DNA of 64,000 bases from Pleomorphomonas carboxyditropha (lineage in GTDB: Bacteria; Pseudomonadota; Alphaproteobacteria; Rhizobiales; Pleomorphomonadaceae): positions 62,001-126,000 of the forward strand of contig NZ_NQVN01000003.1 of assembly GCF_002770725.1 (NCBI RefSeq). The letters run 5' to 3'. Under the pieces are notes generated by a model, which worked only from the letters and a program-made list of their open reading frames with translations, was not told the DNA's origin and did no database searches. Shown here piece after piece: positions 44,065 through 51,503 of the stretch. The stretch's first letter is position 1, and the number at the start of each line of letters is the position of its first letter. Both the position numbers and the translations under genes were made by a program.

Positions 44065-44691
44065 GTGAAATCGAGCGATGCCTCCACTGAAATCCGGGTG
44101 GCTGTGCTCGGCGAGTGGGTGCCTTCACCGCTTGCCGACTTGCTGGCGTTGCAGCGCGCCGAAGAGCCAGAGACCGCCACCGCCTTGATCGGATGCAGTT
44201 CCACAGCGCAGGCGCAGGAACTGCCGCACGATAACTTTGACTTGGCCCTGTCCACAGCCGCCTGGGAGTGGCCAGGCTGGGTGTGCGAGCCGTTGTGGCA
44301 TGACACGCTGGCAGTCGCCGTCGCCAAGCGCTCGCACCTGCTGTCCTACCGTGAAGTGCCTCGCCAAGAGCTGCTCAAGCAGCCGTTGATCTGCGCGCAG
44401 TCAACGGCCGACGAGCCGTGGCGCGCGGTGGCGCATGGCCTGGTCGAGGATGCACCGCAGGGCCATGAGCAGACCGTCAGCACCTTCGACATGGCGATGA
44501 CGCTCGTCTCCGCGGGCTACGGCATTGCCGTCGCACCCGCCGCGAGACTGACCTGCTACCTGCGTCGCGGCATCGCCGCGCGGCCATTGGCTGGCGCACC
44601 CATCATCGTGATGGCCTACCTGCTTCGCCCGTCCTCGTCCTTGACCGAGCCCCAGGAAAGATTCGCCCGCCGCGCGCGCTCCGTGTCCTGA
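44065..44691 (+). CDS. LysR-type effector-binding domain without a DNA-binding domain
   Basis: The 208-residue protein resembles the substrate-binding half of LysR regulators (IRVAVLGEW, then FDLALSTAAWEWPGWVCEPLWHDTLAVAVAKRSHLL and MTLVSAGYGIAVAPAARL) but has no N-terminal helix-turn-helix. The ATG with GGAGG upstream excludes a lost HTH just before it. It may bind a ligand and act together with the divergent XRE protein. A decayed regulator is the alternative, but the frame is intact. Confidence 0.75.
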   Translation: MKSSDASTEIRVAVLGEWVPSPLADLLALQRAEEPETATALIGCSSTAQAQELPHDNFDLALSTAAWEWPGWVCEPLWHDTLAVAVAKRSHLLSYREVPRQELLKQPLICAQSTADEPWRAVAHGLVEDAPQGHEQTVSTFDMAMTLVSAGYGIAVAPAARLTCYLRRGIAARPLAGAPIIVMAYLLRPSSSLTEPQERFARRARSVS

Positions 44692-44723
44692 GACAGGGGC
44701 GCGCACTGCTGGGCGCTGGCGCG

Positions 44724-46580
44724 CTACGCAAACGCCACCTGCTGCGGGGACCACTCGCTTTCCTTCACCGTCGTGCTCACCGCCATGATGATCTTGTCGA
44801 GATTTGTGGCACTGACGCTTTCCAGAGCCGAGCCGCCGCGCAGCTTCGCGCGCGGCTGCAGGAGCGCGTTGTAGATCTGCCAAGGGTCGGCGCCCCTGGT
44901 CAGCTTGAGGACCGCCTGGATCAGCGCGTGCTTGACCGGATCGAGATGCCAATCCGGCACGCGCTGACCACGGTTGCCCAGGTTCAGCGCCAGCAGGTTG
45001 CCGGCCTTGATCTCGTAGCTGATCCACCGGCGGGACTTGCCCGCCATCTTCGCGTACTCGGCGACTGGCAGGTTGTGTGGTGCCTCGAAGACATCGACCA
45101 GTTCCATCCGCTGGCGCTGTATGTCGGACAGCGGTTCCTCCATGACGGAACGCGGCAACGGCACTGCGGGCAGCCGATGCGTCTCGGCTGACACCAGTGG
45201 CATCGCGTCTCCCGGCCTGGTCACGATCAGGAGCGGCGCCGACGCGGCCGCTGGTTTGGGTGGCGCACTCGCGGCTTCCTCATCCGAGAGGACGGGCACG
45301 CCCTCCAAATGAATGGTGAGCGGCATGCTCGCTGCCTCGACCATGTTCTGCTCGAAGAGATCGAGCCGGTCGGCCCAATCCTGCATCATCCGCCGCCGCT
45401 GCTCGACGTACTCGGCGTGGTTGTAGGTGGCACTGACCTTGTTGGGATCGACGTGCGAGAGTTGCGCGTCCACCCACACCTTCGGGTAGCCGATCTCGTT
45501 GAGCGCGGTGGACATCGTGCCCCGGATGCCGTGCCCGGTCAGCAGGTCGCGATAGCCCATGCGCTTGAGCGCGCCGTTGAGCGTGTTCTCGCTCATGCGC
45601 TTCTTCAACTCGCTGTCGTGGCGGAACAGATAGTGCTGGGCCGGTTTGAGCTGTTCGAGCAGGTGCCGGACGATCTCGATGGCCTGCACCGACAGCGGCA
45701 CGATGTAGGGTGGAATGTCCTTGGGCAACTGGCGCTTCCTGCGCATGTCCACCTGGAGCTGCTTCACGACCTCGGGCGGGATGATCCAGAGGCCCCGATC
45801 GAGGTCGAACTGATCCGGCGTCGCCAGGCGCAGCTCGCCCGTGCGCACGCCGGTGAATAGCAGCAGCCGCAGACCGAGCTGGGTCTGCAGCCGGCCACGA
45901 TACTTGCGCAGGCGCTGCAACAGCTTCGGCAACTCGGCCATGCGCAGGAACGGGTTGTGGTTCACCGGGGGCAGCGGCAGCGCCACCACGTCGAGGTCGG
46001 AAGCCGGGTTCTGCTCCAGGCCCGGCACGACCACCAGCGCGTAGCGGAACATCTGGTTGAACCACGTCCTGACTTTCTCGGCGACGGAGAGCGCCTTGCG
46101 CCGCTCGATCCTGGCGATCACTTCCAGCAGGTCAGGGCGTTTGATGTCGTAGATCGAGCGCTTGCCCAGCAAGGGCAGCACATCCTTGGCGAAGACGCGA
46201 GGGAGGATCGAGAGGGTGGTCTGCCGGCCCTTCTTGAGGCCGCGTTCGCGGTGGGCAAGCCACTTCTTGTAGATCGCCTCGAAGGTGTTTTCACCGGCGA
46301 GTTTGACCGCGGCGCGCTTTTGCTTGCGGTGAAGGCGCGGGTTGATGTCCTTGGCCACCAAGGCGCGCGCCTCGTCACGCAGGGCGCGTGCCTCACGAAG
46401 GGACACCTCGGGATAGGTGCCCAGCGACATGCGCTTGGGCTCCTTCATCCAGTAGTAACGGAAGTGCCAGCTCTTGCTGCCCGTGGCCGTCACGGCCAGG
46501 GAGAGACCATCGATGTCTGGAAGTGTGTAGGCCTTGCCGGTGGCTTTGGCTTGGCGGACCACCAAGTCTGAGAGTGCCAT
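44724..46580 (-). CDS. int: ICE tyrosine integrase with C-terminal extension
   Basis: The 618-residue protein has an N-terminal DUF4102 arm-binding domain (residues 1-85), a SAM-like core-binding domain (about 100-200) and a catalytic domain with R246 (GVRTGEL), H350, R353 (HGIRG), H376 and Y386 (YNHAEY). It resembles IntB13 of ICEclc, which recombines at tRNA-Gly. About 230 residues follow the tyrosine. They include a helix-turn-helix-like part (VAEYAKMAGKSRRWISYEI) and a helical end (DPWQIYNALLQPRAKLRGG). It lies downstream of the tRNA in the same direction. Its ribosome site is within a hairpin (46589-46607). Confidence 0.92.
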   Translation of the reverse strand: MALSDLVVRQAKATGKAYTLPDIDGLSLAVTATGSKSWHFRYYWMKEPKRMSLGTYPEVSLREARALRDEARALVAKDINPRLHRKQKRAAVKLAGENTFEAIYKKWLAHRERGLKKGRQTTLSILPRVFAKDVLPLLGKRSIYDIKRPDLLEVIARIERRKALSVAEKVRTWFNQMFRYALVVVPGLEQNPASDLDVVALPLPPVNHNPFLRMAELPKLLQRLRKYRGRLQTQLGLRLLLFTGVRTGELRLATPDQFDLDRGLWIIPPEVVKQLQVDMRRKRQLPKDIPPYIVPLSVQAIEIVRHLLEQLKPAQHYLFRHDSELKKRMSENTLNGALKRMGYRDLLTGHGIRGTMSTALNEIGYPKVWVDAQLSHVDPNKVSATYNHAEYVEQRRRMMQDWADRLDLFEQNMVEAASMPLTIHLEGVPVLSDEEAASAPPKPAAASAPLLIVTRPGDAMPLVSAETHRLPAVPLPRSVMEEPLSDIQRQRMELVDVFEAPHNLPVAEYAKMAGKSRRWISYEIKAGNLLALNLGNRGQRVPDWHLDPVKHALIQAVLKLTRGADPWQIYNALLQPRAKLRGGSALESVSATNLDKIIMAVSTTVKESEWSPQQVAFA

Positions 46581-46588
46581 GCTCTAGC

Positions 46589-46607
46589 TCCTGAACATGA
46601 GTCAGGA
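46589..46607 (-). promoter_or_regulatory. Hairpin covering the integrase ribosome-binding site
   Basis: On the minus strand TCCTGA pairs with TCAGGA around a 7-base loop. The AGGA of the second arm is the Shine-Dalgarno sequence, eight bases before the int ATG. Folding would hide it and reduce translation. Confidence 0.55.
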
Positions 46608-46668
46608 ACCAGATGCTTAACCCATCGACCTCAGCGCCCTAGCAACAATCCGGAAGCCGTCGTGCCCG

Positions 46669-46692
46669 CAAAAATGGACACAAAAATGGACA
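46669..46692. repeat. 12-bp direct repeat, candidate integrase arm sites
   Basis: CAAAAATGGACA occurs twice in perfect tandem, at 46669-46680 and 46681-46692, between the integrase gene and the att site. Arm-type sites for DUF4102-domain integrases are short direct repeats at such positions. Confidence 0.55.
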
Positions 46693-46818
46693 TAAACGTC
46701 GTGGCTTCAGGTGGATTTCCGTGGAGCCCACTGGAACATCGAGGTGTCGAAAACTCAACCAGAATCAACGACTTACGATGCCTCTTGGACTTCCTCAGAA
46801 TTCCCTGGAACGATGCAG

Positions 46819-46836
46819 TGGAGCGGGTGAAGGGAA
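46819..46836. other. Probable att core at the ICE/chromosome boundary
   Basis: The 18 bases correspond to the 3' end of the tRNA-Gly gene including CCA. ICEclc relatives use the last 18 bases of tRNA-Gly as the recombination core. The matching copy at the other end of the ICE lies outside this window, so the exact core cannot be confirmed. Confidence 0.65.
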
Positions 46837-46892
46837 TCGAACCCTCGTGTTCAGCTTGGGAAGCTGCTGCTCTACCATTGAGCTACACCCGC
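46819..46892 (-). tRNA. tRNA-Gly (CCC anticodon)
   Basis: On the minus strand the acceptor stem GCGGGTG pairs with CACCCGC. D stem GCTC/GAGC, anticodon loop TTCCCAA and T arm GAGGG-TTCGATT-CCCTT are in place. The anticodon is CCC. The terminal CCA is encoded (46819-46821). The top pair of the anticodon stem (27-43) is G-A, otherwise the cloverleaf is sound. The ICE restores the gene's 3' end upon insertion. Confidence 0.93.
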
Positions 46893-46901
46893 GACGCGAC
46901 C

Positions 46902-46930
46902 TAGATCGCAGTCCCGCCCGGCGCTGTCAA
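46902..46930 (-). promoter_or_regulatory. Promoter of the tRNA-Gly gene
   Basis: On the minus strand TTGACA (46925-46930) is followed after 17 bases by GATCTA (46902-46907). The tRNA starts nine bases downstream. Transcription that passes the tRNA would enter the integrase gene. Confidence 0.65.
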
Positions 46931-46947
46931 GAGGTGGCGCGCCGTCC

Positions 46948-48036
46948 TCACGGGCGGAAGTGCTTGGAGAGCTTCAGCCCCTGCGCCTGGTAGTTGGAGC
47001 CCATGCCCTGGCCATAAAGCGTGGCAGGCACTTCCACCATCTGCTCGTAGACGAGGCGGCCGATGGTCTGGCCGTGGTCGAGGATGAAGGGCACGTCGTG
47101 GCTCCTGACCTCCAGCACGGCGCGCGCGCCCTTGCCGCCCGCCGGCGCGTGCCCGAAGCCGGGGTCGAAGAAGCCGGCGTAATGGACGCGGAACTCGCCG
47201 ACCAGGGGATCGATCGCCACCATCTCGGCCGCCGTCTCCGGCGGCACCTGCACCGCCTCGCGCGACACCAGGATGTAGAATTCGTCCGGGTCGAGGATCA
47301 GCGACGGCCGGCCGCGCGCCTTGATCGGCTCCCAGAAGTCGTCGACCTCCTGCGCCGCCTTGGCGTCGACGTCGAGCACGCTGGTGTGGCGGCGCGCCCG
47401 ATAGCCGATCAGCGCGCCCTCGCCCGCCCCGGCCAGATCGATGGACAGCGTCAGGCCGTGCTCGAAACGCGGCTCCAGGTCGACCAGCGGATAGCGGGCG
47501 TGGAGCGACGCCAGCGCCGCGTCGTCGAGGCGGGCGTCGCCACGGCGGAAGCGGACCTGGCTGAGCCGCGAGCCGGCCCGCACCTTGATCGGGAAGGTCC
47601 GGGGCGACACCTCGACCCACAGCCGGCCGTGGTAACCGGCGGCGATCTGGTCGAAGGCGACGCCGTGGTCGGTGATGAGGCGGGTAAAGACGTCGATCCG
47701 GCCGGTCGAGCTCTTGGGATTGGCGGAGGCGGAGACATCGTCCGGCAGGGCAAGAGATTCGAGCACCGGCACCAGGTAGACGCCGCCCGTCTCGAGCACG
47801 GCGCCGGCGGTGAGGTCGAGGTCGTGCAGCGTCAGATAGCCGAGCTTGTCCTCGACGGTGGCGCCGCCGCCCGGCAGGAAGCTCGCCCGCAGGCGATGGG
47901 CGACCGTGCCCAGGCGGAGGTCGAGGCTGGCCGGCTGAATCTGGTCGGCGTCGAGCGGCCGCGCCGCCAGGATGGCGCCGGTGTCGAACAGTTCAAGGAT
48001 GCGGTGGGCGGGAAGAATGCCGGCAGTCTCGGTCAT
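46948..48036 (-). CDS. dcd: 2'-deoxycytidine 5'-triphosphate deaminase, double-domain form
   Basis: The 362-residue protein contains two dUTPase/Dcd-type beta domains. The first has QIQPASLDLRLG and the nucleotide loop NPKSSTGRIDVFTRLI. The second has RVHYAGFFDPGFGHAPAGGKGARAVLEVRSHDVPFILDHGQTIGRLVYEQM. Alphaproteobacteria typically carry this fused form instead of the 190-residue enzyme. It makes dUTP from dCTP for dTMP synthesis. It is the first chromosomal protein gene beyond the tRNA. Confidence 0.87.
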   Translation of the reverse strand: MTETAGILPAHRILELFDTGAILAARPLDADQIQPASLDLRLGTVAHRLRASFLPGGGATVEDKLGYLTLHDLDLTAGAVLETGGVYLVPVLESLALPDDVSASANPKSSTGRIDVFTRLITDHGVAFDQIAAGYHGRLWVEVSPRTFPIKVRAGSRLSQVRFRRGDARLDDAALASLHARYPLVDLEPRFEHGLTLSIDLAGAGEGALIGYRARRHTSVLDVDAKAAQEVDDFWEPIKARGRPSLILDPDEFYILVSREAVQVPPETAAEMVAIDPLVGEFRVHYAGFFDPGFGHAPAGGKGARAVLEVRSHDVPFILDHGQTIGRLVYEQMVEVPATLYGQGMGSNYQAQGLKLSKHFRP

Positions 48037-48150
48037 GGGCGTGCAAAGCGTCCGGATGGCAAGGTAAGAGGCCGAGGCTGGAAAGGCGCCGGCCGGACTT
48101 TCCGAAGCTCTAGCCTGTTTTGCGGCGCATGGGAACAACAATGGCCGGCC

Positions 48151-49557
48151 TCAGAGTCCGGCCGCCTCGAGAGCGGCCGGCTCGCCGTCCGCCCGCTCGC
48201 TACGCATCGTCTTGCGATAGAAACGGACCGTTCCCTTGCCGCCCTGCTTGGCGGCATAAAGGGCCGCGTCGGCCTTGTGCAGCAGGGCAGCGACATCGAG
48301 GCCATGTTCCGGCGCCATGGCGACGCCGATGCTGACGCCGACGGCGAGCAGATGGCCGTTGTGGTGGTAAGGGCTGGTCAAGGCGGCCAGCACCGCCTCG
48401 GCGCGCGCTTCCGCCACGCGCCGGTCGTCGGTCGAGATGACCATGACGAACTCGTCGCCACCGAGCCGGGCCACCGTGTCCTCGGTTCGGCAGAACTCGC
48501 GGAGCCGGCGGGCGACGCCCACCAGCACGGCATCGCCCGCCGCGTGGCCGGCGCTATCGTTGACGTCCTTGAAGCCGTCGAGGTCGAGGTAGAACACCGC
48601 CGCCCTGGCGTCGTCGCCGCGCAGCGGATCGAGCTGGCGCTGCATGCGGTCGAGCAGCAGCAGCCGGTTCGGCAGGCCGGTCAGCGGGTCGTGCAGCGCC
48701 TTTTCCTCGCTGACGCTGATGATCCGGGCGGCACGCCGCGCAAAGGTCAGCACCACGATCGTCAACACCAGATAGGCGGCGAAGGCCAACACGAGCCCCG
48801 GCCCCAGGGCCTTGATGAGCTGGTCGCCGGGCAGGATGGGGTCCCAGACCAGCGAATCGGTCATCGAGCCGTCCTGGCTCATCAGCCGCAGGCGACCGGC
48901 CCCTTCGGTCGCCTGTCCGGATGCCGGCTCGTAGTCGAGGTTCGGCAGCATGAAGGTCTCTGCGATATACTGGAGGCTGGCGCGATCGATGCGGCGGCCG
49001 ATCGCCAGGATGTAGCCGCCATCGGCCGGCCTCTCCGCGTCGGCAACGGCGTGGACGCCGGTGATCGCGAACAGCACCGGGGCGCCGTCGACCGCGATGA
49101 GCTGGGTCACCGTGTCGGCAAGGCGGCCGGCCCGCCAGCGGGCGATCATCTGGCTGAAGGTCGGCGGCAGCACGCCGCGCGCCTCCGCCGGCGCGACCCG
49201 GCCGTCGATGCGCGACAACAGCGTGCGGTCGTCGGGGCCGAGGACGAAGAAGAAATTGTCGGATTCGTCGGTCGCCAGGTGGCTGACGAGCCATTCGGCA
49301 TCGAAGGCGCCGATGACGTGCGCCGCCGTCTCGTCGCGACCGGCCATGCCGGCGGCCATGCCGGCGAGTTCGTCGGCGAAATGGCCAAGGGCATTCTTGG
49401 CGGTGCGCTGCTGGAACTCGATCGACAGGTGGTTCTGCTTGGACGACAGCATCAGCGCGCCGGCGATGGCGCCGGCCAGCAAAAGGGCGATCAGGCCGAA
49501 CATCGGCATGATCACCCGCAGGAAGAATCGGCGATCAAGGCTGGTCGTCGGGTTCAT
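48151..49557 (-). CDS. Membrane diguanylate cyclase (CHASE4-like sensor plus GGDEF)
   Basis: The 468-residue protein has an N-terminal membrane helix (about 12-36), a periplasmic sensor region (37-245) resembling CHASE4, a second helix (about 250-272) and a GGDEF domain with intact GGDEF at 366-370. RxxD (RTED) five residues before it is the inhibitory c-di-GMP site. It should make c-di-GMP in response to an external signal. No EAL domain is present. The ATG at 49557 places the first helix at the terminus; an upstream extension is not credible. Confidence 0.87.
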   Translation of the reverse strand: MNPTTSLDRRFFLRVIMPMFGLIALLLAGAIAGALMLSSKQNHLSIEFQQRTAKNALGHFADELAGMAAGMAGRDETAAHVIGAFDAEWLVSHLATDESDNFFFVLGPDDRTLLSRIDGRVAPAEARGVLPPTFSQMIARWRAGRLADTVTQLIAVDGAPVLFAITGVHAVADAERPADGGYILAIGRRIDRASLQYIAETFMLPNLDYEPASGQATEGAGRLRLMSQDGSMTDSLVWDPILPGDQLIKALGPGLVLAFAAYLVLTIVVLTFARRAARIISVSEEKALHDPLTGLPNRLLLLDRMQRQLDPLRGDDARAAVFYLDLDGFKDVNDSAGHAAGDAVLVGVARRLREFCRTEDTVARLGGDEFVMVISTDDRRVAEARAEAVLAALTSPYHHNGHLLAVGVSIGVAMAPEHGLDVAALLHKADAALYAAKQGGKGTVRFYRKTMRSERADGEPAALEAAGL

Positions 49558-49782
49558 CGGCTCTCCGGAGACGCGGTCGCATGCCCAATATCTTGAGCCC
49601 CAACAACCAAAAATCAGTAGAGGCGCGGGATTTATTCTGGTGTGGCAAACACAACCTTTCAAGGATGAGCACTTCCACCGCCGCTGAATGCAACGTGCTG
49701 CTGAAGCATCGCCGATTGCGCGGCGGACGGGATCGGCTGCCGGCTTGACCTTTGCCCGCGCTTCCCCTAGACCTCGAATGAT

Positions 49783-49839
49783 CGTGGTTCTTTGAGCCGA
49801 CCGGCTTGCCGCCACGTTAAACAAGGCTGCTAAAAGGTC
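49783..49839 (+). promoter_or_regulatory. SAM-II riboswitch upstream of metZ
   Basis: Stem P1 pairs CGTGG (49783-49787) with CCACG (49812-49816). The loop carries the pyrimidine-rich segment and CGGCTTGC. After P1 come TTAAACAAGG and the conserved GCTAAAAGG near 49828-49837, as in SAM-II (metA-type) riboswitches of Rhizobiales. Position before metZ fits. Binding of S-adenosylmethionine would lower metZ expression. Confidence 0.8.
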
Positions 49840-49864
49840 GGGACGGACATGTCGATTATTGACG

Positions 49865-49898
49865 CCCGGCTCGCCCTTGCGCAGCCGGGTTCGCTTTT
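49865..49898 (+). terminator. Terminator of the SAM-II expression platform
   Basis: CCCGGCT (49865-49871) pairs with AGCCGGG (49883-49889), followed by TTCGCTTTT. It lies between the riboswitch and the metZ start, so it could end transcription when SAM is bound. Confidence 0.7.
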
Positions 49899-49928
49899 AT
49901 CCGGACCTCGACAATGAAGGACGAAGAC

Positions 49929-51104
49929 ATGACCAAGGTCGACTGGCATCCCGACACCGCCCTCGTGCACGGCGGCAGCCTGCGCTCGCAATGGGGCGAG
50001 ACGTCCGAGTCGATGTTCGTGACGCAGGGCTTCGTCTACGACAGCGCCGAGCAGGCGGAGGCGCGCTTCCTCAACCTCGATCCGGGTTTCCAGTACAGCC
50101 GCTTCTCCAACCCGACGGTCGCCATGTTCGAGGAGCGCATGGCGCTGCTCGAAGGCGCGCCGGTGGCGCGGGCGACCGCAACCGGCATGGCGGCGGTGAC
50201 GGCGGCCATCCTCAGCCAGGCGTCGGCCGGCGACCATATCGTGGCGGCGCGGGCGCTGTTCGGCTCCTGCCGCTACATCGTCGAGGACCTGGCGCCGCGC
50301 TTCGGCATCTCGTGTACGCTGGTCGACGGCCGCGACCTCGACCAGTGGCGGGCGGCCGTGCGACCGAACACCCGCGTCTTCTTTTTCGAAAGTCCGACCA
50401 ACCCGACGCTGGAGGTGGTGGACATCGCCGCCGTGGCCGAGATCGCCCATGCGACCGGCGCACGCCTGGTGGTCGACAACGTGTTCGCCACCGCCCTCTA
50501 CCAGAAGCCGCTGGAACTCGGGGCCGACGTGGTCGCCTATTCGGCCACCAAGCATATCGACGGCCAGGGCCGCTGCCTCGGCGGCGTCGTGCTATGCGAC
50601 GAGGAGTTCCTGGAGACATACCTGCAGGTGTTCCTGCGCCAGACCGGCCCGACCATGAGCCCGTTCAATGCCTGGGTGATGCTGAAGGCGCTCGAAACCT
50701 TCTCGCTGCGCGTCAGCCGGCAGACCGAAAGCGCGGCGAAGATCGCCGCCTTCCTGGAAGGCCACCCCAAGGTCGAGCAAGTGATCTATCCCGGATCGAA
50801 GAGCCATCCGCAGGCCGATATCTGCGCCAGGCAGATGACCGGCGGCTCGACGATGATCGCCGTCGAGGTGAAGGGCGGCCGCGACGGCGCCTTCGCCGCC
50901 GTCAACAAGCTCGGCATCATCAAGATCTCCAACAATCTCGGCGACGCCAAGAGCCTCGTCACCCATCCCTCGACGACGACGCATCAGCGCTTCACCGAGG
51001 AGGTGCGGCAGGAACTCGGCATCCGCCAGGGCCTGTTGCGCCTCTCCGTCGGCCTGGAACACGCCGACGACCTGATCGCCGACCTCGAGCAGGCGCTCGG
51101 CTGA
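49929..51104 (+). CDS. metZ: O-succinylhomoserine sulfhydrylase
   Basis: The 391-residue protein is a Cys/Met-metabolism PLP enzyme with the lysine at 208 in YSATKHIDGQGR and the conserved DNVFATALYQKPLELGAD. The MetZ branch is supported by the alphaproteobacterial context and the riboswitch. It makes homocysteine from O-succinylhomoserine and sulfide. ATG 49929 is preferred over ATG 49914 because AAGGA (49917-49921) is correctly spaced for it. Confidence 0.92.
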   Translation: MTKVDWHPDTALVHGGSLRSQWGETSESMFVTQGFVYDSAEQAEARFLNLDPGFQYSRFSNPTVAMFEERMALLEGAPVARATATGMAAVTAAILSQASAGDHIVAARALFGSCRYIVEDLAPRFGISCTLVDGRDLDQWRAAVRPNTRVFFFESPTNPTLEVVDIAAVAEIAHATGARLVVDNVFATALYQKPLELGADVVAYSATKHIDGQGRCLGGVVLCDEEFLETYLQVFLRQTGPTMSPFNAWVMLKALETFSLRVSRQTESAAKIAAFLEGHPKVEQVIYPGSKSHPQADICARQMTGGSTMIAVEVKGGRDGAFAAVNKLGIIKISNNLGDAKSLVTHPSTTTHQRFTEEVRQELGIRQGLLRLSVGLEHADDLIADLEQALG

Positions 51105-51152
51105 CCGCGGGATAATAACGCCTCCGAAACGAATTCGGTGTAGAAAGGGCGC

Positions 51153-51503
51153 ATGCCGATCGACATGCGCCCCGCTCAGGCTCTCAGACTCTGGCACGAC
51201 GTTTCGCTCGCCACCGTGCGCGAGAACGGCGCCGACCTGTCGCCGCGCCAGATCACCGTGCTGCTCACCGTCTACCTGGAACCGCCGCCGCACACGGTGC
51301 GCGGCCTCGCCGAAAAGCTCGGCGTCACCAAGCCGGCGATCACCCGCGCCCTCGATACCATGGGCGAGTTGAAGCTGCTCGGCCGCAAGCGCGACGAGGC
51401 GGACCGGCGCAACGTCATCGTCCACCGCACGGTGGAGGGGGCGCTGTTCCTCGAGCGCCTCGCCGATACCATCGTGGACAAAGCCAGGGAGCTGCCGCGT
51501 TGA
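51153..51503 (+). CDS. MarR family transcriptional regulator
   Basis: The 116-residue protein has a winged helix (LSPRQITVLLTVYLEPPPHTVRGLAEKLGVTKPAITRALDTMGELKLLGRKRDEADRRNVIVH). It is short for the MarR family, with reduced dimerisation helices. Its stop overlaps the start of the NlpC/P60 gene (TTGA), so the two are co-translated, an arrangement common in Rhizobiales. The ligand is unknown. Confidence 0.82.
   Translation: MPIDMRPAQALRLWHDVSLATVRENGADLSPRQITVLLTVYLEPPPHTVRGLAEKLGVTKPAITRALDTMGELKLLGRKRDEADRRNVIVHRTVEGALFLERLADTIVDKARELPR

Larger units (their letters stand above)
1..46836. mobile_element. ICE of the clc/PFGI-1 (PAGI-2-like) class, one end beyond the window
   Basis: The region carries the diagnostic set of this ICE class in the usual order: topB, STY4534/DUF3577, DUF3275, DUF932, pilL, TIGR03759, TIGR03765, traD, TIGR03747, RAQPRD, TIGR03758 to TIGR03751, the TraC-like ATPase, TIGR03757 to TIGR03755, TraG-N, traI and a tyrosine integrase. 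It ends in the 3' part of a tRNA-Gly gene, the known target of ICEclc relatives. The opposite end, where ssb, parA/parB and the other att copy are expected, lies before position 1. A CBASS defence island is inserted between TIGR03747 and the RAQPRD gene. Whether the element is still transferable cannot be judged, but no conjugation gene in view is obviously broken. Confidence 0.95.

Noticed and set aside
46960-49596. An 878-codon + strand frame opposite dCTP deaminase and the GGDEF gene
   Set aside because: It is antisense to two well-recognised genes and has low-complexity H, R, Q, A composition with no family resemblance.
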